64,000 nucleotides of DNA from Actomonas aquatica (GTDB lineage Bacteria > Verrucomicrobiota > Verrucomicrobiia > Opitutales > Opitutaceae). The notes below the pieces were generated by a model. The model had not been told where the DNA came from. It made no database searches and was given only the letters and a program-made list of their open reading frames with translations. A program made the translations under genes and the position numbers. The stretch lies in assembly GCF_019679435.2 (NCBI RefSeq), contig NZ_CP139781.1:4001753-4065752 (forward strand), in the 5' to 3' direction. The stretch's first letter is position 1; the number at the start of each line of letters is the position of its first letter. This document shows, piece by piece, positions 57,701 through 64,000 of this stretch.

Positions 57701-58559
57701 CAGCGGCGTTCGAAGCCCGCACCGTATAGGTGCCGAAGTCTGCCAAGGTTATCTCGGGCCAGCTGAAACTGGCGGTAATGACGTCGCCGTAAATGAAAGT
57801 TGCCTCGAAGGAACGCAGCACGGTTCCGTCGCGCATCAACTCGAACAACATTGGCAGGGATCCGGTGGCGTTGAAATAGGCCTCTGGCTCGCCGAGGCCG
57901 AGCTCGCCGACGAGGTCGCCGCTTACGTGGGTGAAGACCGGTGGTTGCAGCGAGGTGAGGGGAATGGGCGATACCCGTATGGATTGGGTGCGAGTGCCGA
58001 GACGATTGGCCACCCGCACTTCGTAGATGCCGCCGTCGCTCGGTGTCGCTGCGGCGACTTCAAGGCGGGCGCGACCGTCGTTCTGCAGCAGTTCGCCGTC
58101 TTTCCACCATTCAATGGTCACGGGTGTCGAACCTTCCCAATTGACCGTCAGTGCAAAGGGCTCGCCGGGCGCGAGTTCGAAGTCGTTGGTCCAGTTGCGG
58201 ATCGTCGGGGCCGTCCGTTTGGCTACGCGAAGGGCGACGGGTTCACTCTCCGCTACACCAAACGCGTTTGAAACCTGCACGTAGTAGGTGCCCTCCTCGT
58301 AGGAACGAACGGGGTCCAGCACGAACGTGTCCCCCTCTGCGACCGGCTCGGTGTAGTGTTTTTGAAACCACGTGTAGGTGAGCGGCGGTGTGCCGGTGGC
58401 GTGGGCCACCAGTTCGACTCGATTCCCCTCGATCACTTCGAGTAGCGGGGTATCCGGCGTGAGGCTCACCCCGCTGGGGGCGTCCTGGGCGGAGAGGGTT
58501 GTCAGGCAGGCCAAGCCCAAGCCCAGGCCGGCGCGAAGAACACGTTGCAGCGTATGCAT
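54762..58559 (-). CDS. Secreted Ig-repeat protein with dockerin-like EF-hand tail (1265 aa)
   Basis: ATG 58559 begins a typical signal peptide (MHTLQRVLRAGLGLGLACLT, cleavage near 'TLSAQ'); the in-frame ATG at 58703 adds 48 residues with no such pattern. About eleven Ig-like domains, for example 'YTWFQKH', 'IEWWKDG', 'YQWFKDG', 'FAWYHDG', 'FQWYRDD', 'VVWRRDG', 'VQWLKDG', 'YQWYHDG' and 'YQWFHNG'. A beta domain ('LLPAGWSLAAQNATG', 'LDFEFTLTPP') leads to two EF-hand loops, 'DTNADGLIDLSELLRVIEFY' and 'DTDWDGTLSLSELLRVIELY', then 'RTGAYHPD..TDDGFAPG'. It is first of the four Ig genes, 259 bp downstream of moaD. Dockerin-like loops suggest calcium-dependent folding or docking, but no cohesin is seen in the window. 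Confidence 0.85.
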   Translation of the reverse strand: MHTLQRVLRAGLGLGLACLTTLSAQDAPSGVSLTPDTPLLEVIEGNRVELVAHATGTPPLTYTWFQKHYTEPVAEGDTFVLDPVRSYEEGTYYVQVSNAFGVAESEPVALRVAKRTAPTIRNWTNDFELAPGEPFALTVNWEGSTPVTIEWWKDGELLQNDGRARLEVAAATPSDGGIYEVRVANRLGTRTQSIRVSPIPLTSLQPPVFTHVSGDLVGELGLGEPEAYFNATGSLPMLFELMRDGTVLRSFEATFIYGDVITASFSWPEITLADFGTYTVRASNAAGSTVSTPFTLSRQPLRAPVLLTYGRPPVDSTRPEGSYFSFEVSPNGSQPMAYQWFKDGEPLPGATLPSLSISSLSESDAGVYVLRVTNAAGTAETPPARLTVGPYPPTPPAIGGGVLYDIAFTSGSSQAISVFPTGTQPMTFAWYHDGEEIPDAIYSNYYLTGQAADVVGNYSVKVTNVAGEITTLVARVIEKLPEAPRITFQPVAELSLEEGDNYGLSISAKSESDITYQWFKDGEALANANNSTLALLNVTTATAGSYYVEAANTTGTTRSETSTVTVQPVPPLAIVRHPASFHDEAGTYSPDHYLAVQLRSDKGVSFQWYRDDVAVDGQTQSSFQATIGATPAGTYRVEVTRNGNTLSSAEAIVTTGPRDPSLVFSYTSGSVIAWSQLSGYGTAQHHEPLLTVRTFDAPSQVVWRRDGVVVPEQTDLSFWTDLWDGSEGTYTVTVTTAAGEFTSRAMTINHFDYSSLPQIGRHPRSRSMSLGSYDARQVYLSVEAFGPAPMRVQWLKDGQPVPGGFGNSLEFDHFSADDAGEYVARITNIFGYVDSNPALLEPLPLTPPVITEQPVGGAVGNPTRTELALAVGVESAHEVAYQWYHDGEPIPDADWERHTIGGDTTNALGSYQVKVSSAGGEVWSDTVEVTRAPTIDAPTEIVPPNSHTVSPGQTVNLEVTLFNSPGTARYQWFHNGEAIPDATTYRLELDPVQASDVGDYTVEVSIGDFHYTSPAATVSLANGGSPLRGRHRIVGNGVWTGQPARIHTSLTPLADITDATYALLLPAGWSLAAQNATGTTTAPTVGETDLLEWSWAELPTGTLDFEFTLTPPSTTTGTEELAALLESTHEFLDFQALAMPDPIVLAPVPSRHSADTNADGLIDLSELLRVIEFYNTRYGTTRTGRYRVEPDAVDGYAPDPDLDVGAESTLRRFHLADTDWDGTLSLSELLRVIELYNTRSGTTRTGAYHPDATTDDGFAPGSTLP
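54800..54892 (-). repeat. DNA repeat coding the EF-hand tail (first Ig gene)
   Basis: Best-conserved member, sharing about 37 exact bases with 51220-51310. An internal copy for the first EF hand of this gene lies at 54990-55078. Confidence 0.72.
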
Positions 58560-58624
58560 AGGAGAGAAAACAGAGGGTGGGGTTCGCACGATGCTTCCGC
58601 CCGCGTGGATGGGCGGGCGTTGGT

Positions 58625-58659
58625 GATTCCGCACGACGCATCGCGTCGCTCGCGGAATC
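58625..58659. other. Strong imperfect hairpin in the moaD-Ig gap
   Basis: Outer stem GATTCCGC/GCGGAATC and inner stem CGACGC/GCGTCG with an ATC loop. There is no T-run on either side, so a terminator is unlikely. The 259-bp gap 58560-58818 also holds a perfect 14-bp palindrome (GCGACGCGCGTCGC, 58754-58767) and no gene that I can support. It could be a REP-like element or an mRNA processing site. Confidence 0.5.
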
Positions 58660-58818
58660 ATCCTGAGGGCCAGTCGGATGATTAACGGGCCAAGTGGGGG
58701 CATGGGAAGACGCGCACTCTGTGATGCCCGCTACGCAGCAGGCAAGCCCTGCGGCGACGCGCGTCGCGGGAATCCGGCCGCCGAATGAGTGGCAGAAGCA
58801 CTGCTGCCGGCGTCCGCT

Positions 58819-59061
58819 TCAGCCGCCTGCTACGGGCGGAATGAAGACCACTTCGTCGCCGTCGTTAAGCGGGGCGGGCCAGGGGGCGAAGTCGCCATTG
58901 ATGGCGGCGCGCAGGCGGTCGACGGGCAGGGTGAAGCTGTGCGTCGTGGCCAGCTCCTCGTAGAGCGTGGCGGCGTCGGCCGCGGCCGTCTGTAGGGTCT
59001 CGTTGGATACGCCGCGCTGCTCCCGCAGGATGGCGAAATAACGCACGTGGATGGTTTTCAT
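58819..59061 (-). CDS. moaD: Molybdopterin synthase sulphur-carrier subunit MoaD
   Basis: An 80-residue ubiquitin-fold sulphur carrier. Its C-terminal Gly is adenylated and thiocarboxylated, then donates sulphur within the MoaD-MoaE complex. It begins MKTIHVRYFAILREQRG, has the mid-domain 'LRAAINGDFAPW' and 'LNDGDEVVFIPPVAGG' at the end, with the obligatory GG terminus. Length is typical (about 80). The ATG overlaps the moaC stop (ATGA), so translation is coupled. The partner moaE is on the same strand but lies beyond four Ig-repeat genes, an unusual separation. Confidence 0.95.
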   Translation of the reverse strand: MKTIHVRYFAILREQRGVSNETLQTAAADAATLYEELATTHSFTLPVDRLRAAINGDFAPWPAPLNDGDEVVFIPPVAGG

Positions 59062-59582
59062 TCCTCGTATTCGGGGACCGGCTCGCTCGGGTTGGTGCCG
59101 GGCGCGTGGTAGTCGGCTTTGCCGCCGGTCTTTTCAATGAGACGGGTTTCGCAGATGACGATGCCATGGGTCACGGCCTTGCCCATGTCGTAAAGGGTGA
59201 GGGCGGCCACGGTGGCGCCGGTGAGTGCTTCCATCTCGACGCCGGTTTTGGCGGTGACCGACACGCGGCAATGGATCTCGACTTCGACGGAACCGTCACT
59301 GGCGGTCGGGCGCGGGTGAAGCTCGATCGCGCAGTTGTCCAGCGGCAGTGGATGGCAGAGCGGAATGAGGTCGCTGGTGCGTTTGGCGCCCATCACGCCG
59401 GCGAGGCTGGCGGTCTGGAAAACGGGGCCCTTTTTGCCGCTGATTTCCTTGTCGTGAATGAGGGTGGCGAGAGCCGCGGGGAGGCGCACCACGGTGAGCG
59501 CATGCGCGGTGCGCAGGGTGGGGGTTTTGTCGCCCACATCGACCATGCGGGGGCGGTTTTTTTCGTCCAAGTGCGAAAGCAT
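59058..59582 (-). CDS. moaC: Cyclic pyranopterin monophosphate synthase MoaC
   Basis: Converts the MoaA product 3',8-cyclo-GTP to cyclic pyranopterin monophosphate. ATG 59582 gives 174 residues. Visible family blocks are 'RMVDVGDK' (12-19), 'KKGPVFQTASLAGVMGAKRT' then 'LIPLCHPLPL', and the active-site segment 'GVEMEALTGATVAALTLYDM' followed by 'GKAV'. The C-terminal tail after 'IEKTGGK' is slightly long and ends 'VPEYEE'. It starts 26 bp after the moeA stop and overlaps moaD by four bases, so moeA-moaC-moaD is clearly one operon. Confidence 0.95.
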   Translation of the reverse strand: MLSHLDEKNRPRMVDVGDKTPTLRTAHALTVVRLPAALATLIHDKEISGKKGPVFQTASLAGVMGAKRTSDLIPLCHPLPLDNCAIELHPRPTASDGSVEVEIHCRVSVTAKTGVEMEALTGATVAALTLYDMGKAVTHGIVICETRLIEKTGGKADYHAPGTNPSEPVPEYEE

Positions 59583-59608
59583 GTGCAGCAGTCTAGCGGC
59601 AGACTGAA

Positions 59609-60826
59609 TCAGGTCCAGCGCCAGAACGTGAACGTGTCGCCGGCGGCAAAGTCGGTGGCCTCGGCCGGGAGTTCCACGAAGCCGTCGGTGCCGAGCAACC
59701 CGCCGAGGTCGCCCGAGGTGTTGAACGGCGCGGGATGGGCGGCACGACCGCCGGCCCCGTCGTCGCGCACCTGCACCGGCAGCATAAACGCCAGCGGTTT
59801 GGCGAAGCGAAACGGTTCGGCGAGGCGCACGGTTTCGGGCGGCGGCGGCGTGGCACCGAGTTGGTGCCGCAGCGCGGGCAGGACGTAGCGATGCAGACAG
59901 GTGTAGGTGGAAACGGGGTTGCCGGGCAGCGCGAACACCGGCGTGCGGCGTGAGCTGGTGCCAAACCATAGCGGTTTGCCGGGGCGTTGCGCGACGCCGT
60001 GCAGGTGGTTGGTGACGCCGAGTTCGGCGAGGGCTTTGGGGATGTGGTCGAGTTTGCCCTTGGAGACGCCGCCAGTGAGCAGCACGAGGTCGAACTCGGC
60101 TAACACGCGTCGCAGCGTGGCGTCGATCTCCGGTCGATGGTCGCGGAGGTGAAACCGTTCGATGCGTCCGGTCAGGCCGCTCTGTAGGAGGGCGGCGCGC
60201 AAAGCGTAGTCGTTGGAGCGGCGTATTTGGTGAGGCCCTACGTGAGGCGCGTCGACTTCGACCAACTCGTCGCCGGTCGCGAGGATGGCGACGCTGGGGC
60301 GGACGGCGACGCGAAGTTGGGCGGCGCCGACGGTGGCGGCGACCGCGATCTCGCGTCCGGAGAGGCGGGTGCCGGGTGCCACCAACGTGGTGCCGGTCGC
60401 CACGTCGGACCCGGTGCGGTGGAGGCTCTGCCCGGATTCGCAGACGGCGCCTGCCGGGATGATGATCGTCTCTCCGTCTCGCTCGGTTTCCTCGTAGGGG
60501 ATCACGGCGTCGGTCCCGTTCGGCAACACGGCGCCGGTTGCGACTTCGATGCACAGACCGCTGGCCGCGAGGGTTTGGGCCATCATGCCGGCGGCCTGGA
60601 ATCCGGTGCAGCGCAGGCGGCGCTCGACGCTGGAGTCGGTCAGGTCGGCACTGCGCACTGCAAAGCCGTCCATCGTGATCCGGTCAAACGGCGGGAGCGG
60701 GCGATCGGCGGTGATGGTTTGCCGGAGGACGCGTCCGTGGGCCGCCGCCAACGGGCAATCCTCACTTGGGAGGGCGGCGAGGTGGGTGGTGATGAGTTCG
60801 GTCGCGGCGGCGGGAGTGACGAGCAT
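59609..60826 (-). CDS. moeA: Molybdopterin molybdenumtransferase MoeA
   Basis: Inserts molybdate into adenylated molybdopterin, the last common step of cofactor synthesis. ATG 60826 gives 405 residues, the family norm; an in-frame start at 60970 would run into divergent moaA. Visible motifs in order: 'PPFDRITMDGFAV' (46-58), 'ATGAVLPNGTDAVIPYE' (about 96-112), 'LATGDELVE' (about 186), 'LTGGVSKGKLDHIPKAL' (about 250), 'RPGKPLWFG' and 'ALPGNPVSTY' (about 310). A C-terminal domain IV ends 'DTFTFWRWT'. First gene of the minus-strand cofactor operon, with a promoter-like sequence immediately upstream. No mogA/moaB or mobA is in the window. Confidence 0.95.
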   Translation of the reverse strand: MLVTPAAATELITTHLAALPSEDCPLAAAHGRVLRQTITADRPLPPFDRITMDGFAVRSADLTDSSVERRLRCTGFQAAGMMAQTLAASGLCIEVATGAVLPNGTDAVIPYEETERDGETIIIPAGAVCESGQSLHRTGSDVATGTTLVAPGTRLSGREIAVAATVGAAQLRVAVRPSVAILATGDELVEVDAPHVGPHQIRRSNDYALRAALLQSGLTGRIERFHLRDHRPEIDATLRRVLAEFDLVLLTGGVSKGKLDHIPKALAELGVTNHLHGVAQRPGKPLWFGTSSRRTPVFALPGNPVSTYTCLHRYVLPALRHQLGATPPPPETVRLAEPFRFAKPLAFMLPVQVRDDGAGGRAAHPAPFNTSGDLGGLLGTDGFVELPAEATDFAAGDTFTFWRWT

Positions 60827-60836
60827 GGGGCGGGCG

Positions 60837-60866
60837 ATAATAAGGTCAGCGACGGCACGGGTGCAA
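60837..60866 (-). promoter_or_regulatory. Candidate sigma-70-type promoter of moeA-moaC-moaD
   Basis: On the minus strand TTGCAC (60861-60866) and TATTAT (60837-60842) are 18 bp apart. The -10 lies 10 bp before the moeA ATG, so the leader would be very short. It sits in the 111-bp divergent gap to moaA; no equally good promoter is seen for moaA. Confidence 0.45.
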
Positions 60867-60937
60867 CCCTCGGGAGTGGCCGGGAATACAAGCGCGGGGT
60901 TGTCTTGGGCGGCTTTGGCGTCTTGGTGTGCGGACTC

Positions 60938-61963
60938 ATGCCCGATGCCCCTCCGATCCACGATATCCACGGTCGCCCGGTGCGCGACCTGCGCATCTCG
61001 GTGACGGATCGCTGCAACTTTCGTTGTCCGTATTGCATGCCGAAGGAGGTGTTTGGGCCGGGTTATCCCTTTCTGCGTGACCCGCAGTTGATGGCGACCG
61101 ATGAGATCGTGCGGATCGCGGGCGCGTTTGTGCGGCTGGGGGTGGAGAAAATCCGTCTGACCGGTGGTGAACCGCTGCTGCGGGCCGACCTGCCGACGCT
61201 CATCGCGCGGCTCAAAGGCGAATTAGGCGTGCCGGATGTCGCGCTCACCACCAATGGTTGGCTGCTGGAGCGGCGGCTCGACGCCTTGCGGGAGGCCGGT
61301 TTGGACCGCGTTAACGTCTCCGTCGATTCGCTCGATCCCGAGCGGGCGGGGCGCATGAACGGCCAGGGCCTGGACTCTCGGCGCGTGCTCAGCGCGATCG
61401 ACGCCGCCGTGGCGGCGGGGCTGCACGTCAAAATCAACACCGTCGTGCAGCGCGGGGTGAACGACGGCGAAATCGAAACCATGGCGGCCTATTTCCGCGA
61501 GCGTGGCCTGCCGCTGCGCTTCATTGAGTTCATGGATGTGGGTAACACCAATCACTGGGAAGGCTCCCAAGTGGTTCCCGCCCAAGATATTGTTAAAAGA
61601 GTCGCCGCTCGCTGGCCGCTCGATCCGGTGGGGCCGACCTACCGCGGCGAGGTGGCTCGCCGGTATCGTTATCGCGACGGGGCAGGGGAGATCGGGCTCA
61701 TCGCTTCGATCACCGAGCCGTTTTGCGCCGACTGTCACCGGGCCCGCCTCTCGGCTGATGGCAAGCTCTACACCTGTCTCTTCACTGCCCTCGGTTGGGA
61801 TGTTTTGGGCTGCCTGCGCAGCGGGGCGGACGATGCCGCCCTCGATCACTACGTGGGCCGCATCTGGGCGGGCCGGCGGGATCGTTATTCCGACGAACGG
61901 GCCGAGGTGTTGGCCAGTGGCGAGGCGCGACCGAAGGCGGAAATGAGTTATCTGGGGGGGTAG
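60938..61963 (+). CDS. moaA: GTP 3',8-cyclase MoaA (radical SAM)
   Basis: Radical-SAM enzyme that rearranges GTP to 3',8-cyclo-GTP, the first step of molybdenum-cofactor synthesis. ATG 60938 gives 341 residues; the frame extends upstream antisense to moeA but without family resemblance. The N-terminal cluster motif 'CNFRCPYC' has Cys 26, 30 and 33. 'LTGGEPLLR' is the SAM-binding region and 'VSVDSLDP' follows. The second cluster is C-x2-C-x13-C in 'FCADCHRARLSADG...YTC'. The protein ends 'MSYLGG', keeping the C-terminal Gly-Gly needed for activity. It is transcribed divergently from moeA. A 7-bp hairpin CCGAATC/GATTCGG (61972-61992) follows the stop without a T-run. Confidence 0.96.
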   Translation: MPDAPPIHDIHGRPVRDLRISVTDRCNFRCPYCMPKEVFGPGYPFLRDPQLMATDEIVRIAGAFVRLGVEKIRLTGGEPLLRADLPTLIARLKGELGVPDVALTTNGWLLERRLDALREAGLDRVNVSVDSLDPERAGRMNGQGLDSRRVLSAIDAAVAAGLHVKINTVVQRGVNDGEIETMAAYFRERGLPLRFIEFMDVGNTNHWEGSQVVPAQDIVKRVAARWPLDPVGPTYRGEVARRYRYRDGAGEIGLIASITEPFCADCHRARLSADGKLYTCLFTALGWDVLGCLRSGADDAALDHYVGRIWAGRRDRYSDERAEVLASGEARPKAEMSYLGG

Positions 61964-61971
61964 GGCGTGGG

Positions 61972-61992
61972 CCGAATCCGCCGCAGATTCGG
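61972..61992 (+). terminator. Possible weak terminator hairpin after moaA
   Basis: Perfect 7-bp stem CCGAATC / GATTCGG with a 7-nt loop, 8 bp after the moaA stop. It is followed by GTCGGGTTGG, not a T-run, so it is at best a Rho-type or processing signal. Confidence 0.3.
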
Positions 61993-62042
61993 GTCGGGTT
62001 GGGCCGCAGTCGGGTAGGTATATTTACACCCAAAAAGCGTCT

Positions 62043-62071
62043 TGTAGGTTGTAGGGAAAAGTCCCTATTTT
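62043..62071 (+). promoter_or_regulatory. Candidate promoter with an operator-like dyad in its spacer
   Basis: TTGTAG (62043-62048) and TATTTT (62066-62071) are 17 bp apart. The spacer and first -10 bases carry TAGGGA-N4-TCCCTA (62052-62067), a perfect 6-bp dyad. The expected transcription start falls at or next to GTG 62078, so the mRNA could be leaderless. The CCCT arm can also pair with AGGG at 62074-62077, giving two exclusive hairpins if transcription starts upstream (a second -10-like TATATT lies at 62019-62024). Confidence 0.4.
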
Positions 62072-62077
62072 TCAGGG

Positions 62078-64000
62078 GTGCGTCGCCCCTGGTCCCAGCT
62101 TCTTCTTACCATCGTGTCCGTTTTGGCGGCTGCGGCGGGTCTGCATGGCCAGGTTTTGACGGAGAGTTTCACGGGCACCTCGGCTTCCGGCTGGGTCTTT
62201 TCGGGCACCAATTACACGCCGGTGCTCACGGCCTCGCAGGGCATTGATACCGCGGGTGATGGTTGGCTGCGACTCACCTCGAATGGCAACAACCAGGCGA
62301 CCAGCGCCTATTACGATTCTGCCTTCAACGCCGCCGGTGCCACGGTGTATGCATCTTTTCAATACGCGACGTGGGGTGGCAGCGGCGCTGACGGCATCAC
62401 TTTCTTCCTTTTTGACGGGGCGCAGTCCTTTGTGGTCGGCGCGGACGGCGGCTCGATGGGTTACGCGCAGAAGACCGGCGTGGATGGTCTGGCGGGCGGC
62501 TACATCGGCGTCGCCATCGACGAGTTTGGTAACTACTCCAACCCGACCGAAGGCCGTATCGGCGGTATCGGATTCACGCCCGATTCCATCGCGGTGCGCG
62601 GTTCGGAAGCTTCCGGTTACGCCTACCTCGGCGGCAGCGGCACCCTTTCGACTTCGATCGATACGCCCGGGGTCGGCTCGCGTCCCGTGGTCTACAACCA
62701 AGTGCAAGTTCTCCTCAACGCGACCAACCAGCTCACGGTCACGCTCCAGCAGGGCGGCACCTCCCCGCAGACGATTCTCCAGATGGACCTCTCGGCCTAC
62801 GAGCGCCCCGAGACCTTGAAGCTCGGCTTCACTGCCGGCACCGGTGGCTCCACCAACTACCACGAGATTCGTAACATCGACGCCTCCACCATCGGCGCGA
62901 GCCTCTGGTCCAACAATCTCGGCACCTCCAACTGGGACTCGAACAACAACTGGGATCCGACCGTCACCCCGGGCAATGGCGAAGACATTCTCTTCGACAA
63001 CACCCACGTCTCCACCGCGCAGACGATCGATACCTACGCCGACCGCAATGTCCGCTCGATCACCTTCGACGCCCCGTTCGACTACACGCTCAACAATAAC
63101 ACGCTCACGTTCGACAACGGTGGCGTGGCGGGCTTCTCCGGCATCGCGGCCACCCAGACCCACGGCTCTGGTAACCACACCATCAATTCCGACCTCGTCG
63201 CCGACAACGACATCTACATCCGCAACACCAACAGCGGCGACCTCACCCTCAACGGTGACCTCACCACCGGCGGCAACACCGTGACCTTCGATGGCACGGG
63301 CGACACCTTCGCCACCGGCGCCATCACCGGCTCCGGCGACCTCATCAAGAACGACGGCGGCTCCCTCACCCTCTCGGGCTCCAGCACCTACTCCGGTGGC
63401 ACCGCGCTCAACAACGGCACGCTCAACGCCGACTCCTCCACGGCCCTCGGCACCGGCACCGTCACGATGTCCGGCGGCACCCTCGCTTCCACCAACGGCT
63501 CCACGGTCGGCAACGCCATCACCCTCACCGGCGACGCCGCCATGGATGGCTTCGGCACCACCGGCACGCTCACGCAGTCCGGCGGCAGCTACACCCTCGG
63601 CCTCGCCGACTCCACCCTCGGCAACGTCAACCTCTCCAACAACAACACCGGCCGCACCCTCACCACCGAGGTAATCGGCACGAGTGAGATCACCGGCACC
63701 ATAGCCAACGGCGGCACCAGCGCGGGCAACCTCACCAAAACCGGCGCGGGTGAACTCATCCTCTCCGGCGCCAACACCTACACCGGCACCACCACTATCT
63801 CTGAGGGCACGGTCACGCTCGGCGGCAACGACCGCCTGCACAACGCGTCCGATCTCGTCATGGGCGCCGGCGCCAGCCTCAACCTCAACGGCTACTCCGA
63901 GCGCATCGACAACCTCACCGGCGGCGACGGTGCCTCCATCAATTACGGCACGCCGGGTGGCGCCAATACCTTCATGTTCGACAACTACACCGCTCCCGGC
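62078..64000 (+). CDS. Surface protein with L-type-lectin-like domain and autotransporter-associated strand repeats, 3'-truncated
   Basis: GTG 62078 is the only plausible start: an in-frame TAG lies at 62045 and there is no other ATG, GTG or TTG between. The 641 visible codons stay open to the window end. Residues 1-26 are a signal peptide (VRRPWSQLLLTIVSVLAAAA, cleavage near 'GLHGQ'). Residues of about 27-270 resemble an L-type/legume-lectin-like beta-sandwich: 'ADGITFFLFDG', 'GGYIGVAIDEFGNYSN', 'NQVQVLLNATNQLTVTL' and 'LKLGFTAGTGG', with Asp and Asn residues that may bind metal and sugar. 'WSNNLGTSNWDSNNNWDP' then leads into PATR-type repeats such as 'LTKTGAGELILSGANTYTGT'. Autotransporter or PEP-CTERM endings are both possible beyond the window. 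A carbohydrate-binding surface role is inferred. Confidence 0.85.
   Translation, partial: MRRPWSQLLLTIVSVLAAAAGLHGQVLTESFTGTSASGWVFSGTNYTPVLTASQGIDTAGDGWLRLTSNGNNQATSAYYDSAFNAAGATVYASFQYATWGGSGADGITFFLFDGAQSFVVGADGGSMGYAQKTGVDGLAGGYIGVAIDEFGNYSNPTEGRIGGIGFTPDSIAVRGSEASGYAYLGGSGTLSTSIDTPGVGSRPVVYNQVQVLLNATNQLTVTLQQGGTSPQTILQMDLSAYERPETLKLGFTAGTGGSTNYHEIRNIDASTIGASLWSNNLGTSNWDSNNNWDPTVTPGNGEDILFDNTHVSTAQTIDTYADRNVRSITFDAPFDYTLNNNTLTFDNGGVAGFSGIAATQTHGSGNHTINSDLVADNDIYIRNTNSGDLTLNGDLTTGGNTVTFDGTGDTFATGAITGSGDLIKNDGGSLTLSGSSTYSGGTALNNGTLNADSSTALGTGTVTMSGGTLASTNGSTVGNAITLTGDAAMDGFGTTGTLTQSGGSYTLGLADSTLGNVNLSNNNTGRTLTTEVIGTSEITGTIANGGTSAGNLTKTGAGELILSGANTYTGTTTISEGTVTLGGNDRLHNASDLVMGAGASLNLNGYSERIDNLTGGDGASINYGTPGGANTFMFDNYTAPG

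Noticed and set aside
60227-60937. N-terminal extension of MoaA to 60227
   Set aside because: It is antisense to moeA and has no resemblance to the radical SAM family.
62072-63841. 589-codon minus-strand frame opposite the lectin/PATR gene
   Set aside because: Antisense shadow; the plus strand codes a signal peptide and recognisable domains from GTG 62078.

Overview
The window is GC-rich and looks like a Verrucomicrobiota chromosome, most likely Opitutales/Opitutaceae. The pointers are giant Ser/Thr/Gly/Asp-rich beta-strand-repeat proteins, a LEPR-XLL-type N-terminal motif, Ig-repeat proteins with dockerin-like EF-hand tails, an 'NLLKYALG' C-terminal tail, and autotransporter-associated strand repeats. 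No rRNA, tRNA, CRISPR array, IS element or phage gene was seen. Taxonomy is inferred from protein style only.

Region 1 (1-38.7 kb, plus strand) is one tightly packed surface-protein operon. A 5'-truncated giant gene (3-15422) is followed 2 nt later by a 31-codon small ORF. Its stop overlaps (TTGA) the TTG start of a 6522-residue giant protein (15517-35085). That gene's stop overlaps (ATGA) the start of a secreted propeller/MBG protein (35082-37556). A stand-alone autotransporter-type outer-membrane barrel (37692-38696) and a strong terminator close the run. The two giant genes share a 14,756-bp block (531-15286 and 20200-34955) that appears identical, with diverged but colinear sequence at both ends. 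This is the mark of very recent duplication or gene conversion. Because the giants have no barrel, the separate barrel downstream could be their exporter or anchor (inference).

Region 2 (38.8-43.1 kb) is mixed. It holds gnd (6-phosphogluconate dehydrogenase, minus) with its own terminator, a small two-helix membrane protein, a cytosolic protein of unknown function with kinase-like motifs (plus), and two tandem 121-residue secreted TonB C-terminal-domain proteins (minus).

Region 3 (43.1-62.0 kb) is a molybdenum-cofactor locus split by giant genes. moeA-moaC-moaD run on the minus strand, divergent from moaA. moaE lies on the same strand as moeA-moaC-moaD but 15 kb further on. Between moaD and moaE sit four colinear Ig-repeat secreted proteins of 1121-1345 residues. 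Three end in a double dockerin-like EF-hand module; the fourth ends in two copies of an unrelated beta module.

Region 4 (62.0-64.0 kb) is the start of another surface protein: a signal peptide, an L-type-lectin-like domain and autotransporter-associated strand repeats. It runs off the window. Its GTG start sits directly behind a promoter-like element whose spacer carries a dyad. All intergenic gaps are under 300 bp. The longest, 58560-58818 and 42893-43104, hold hairpins or nothing recognisable.
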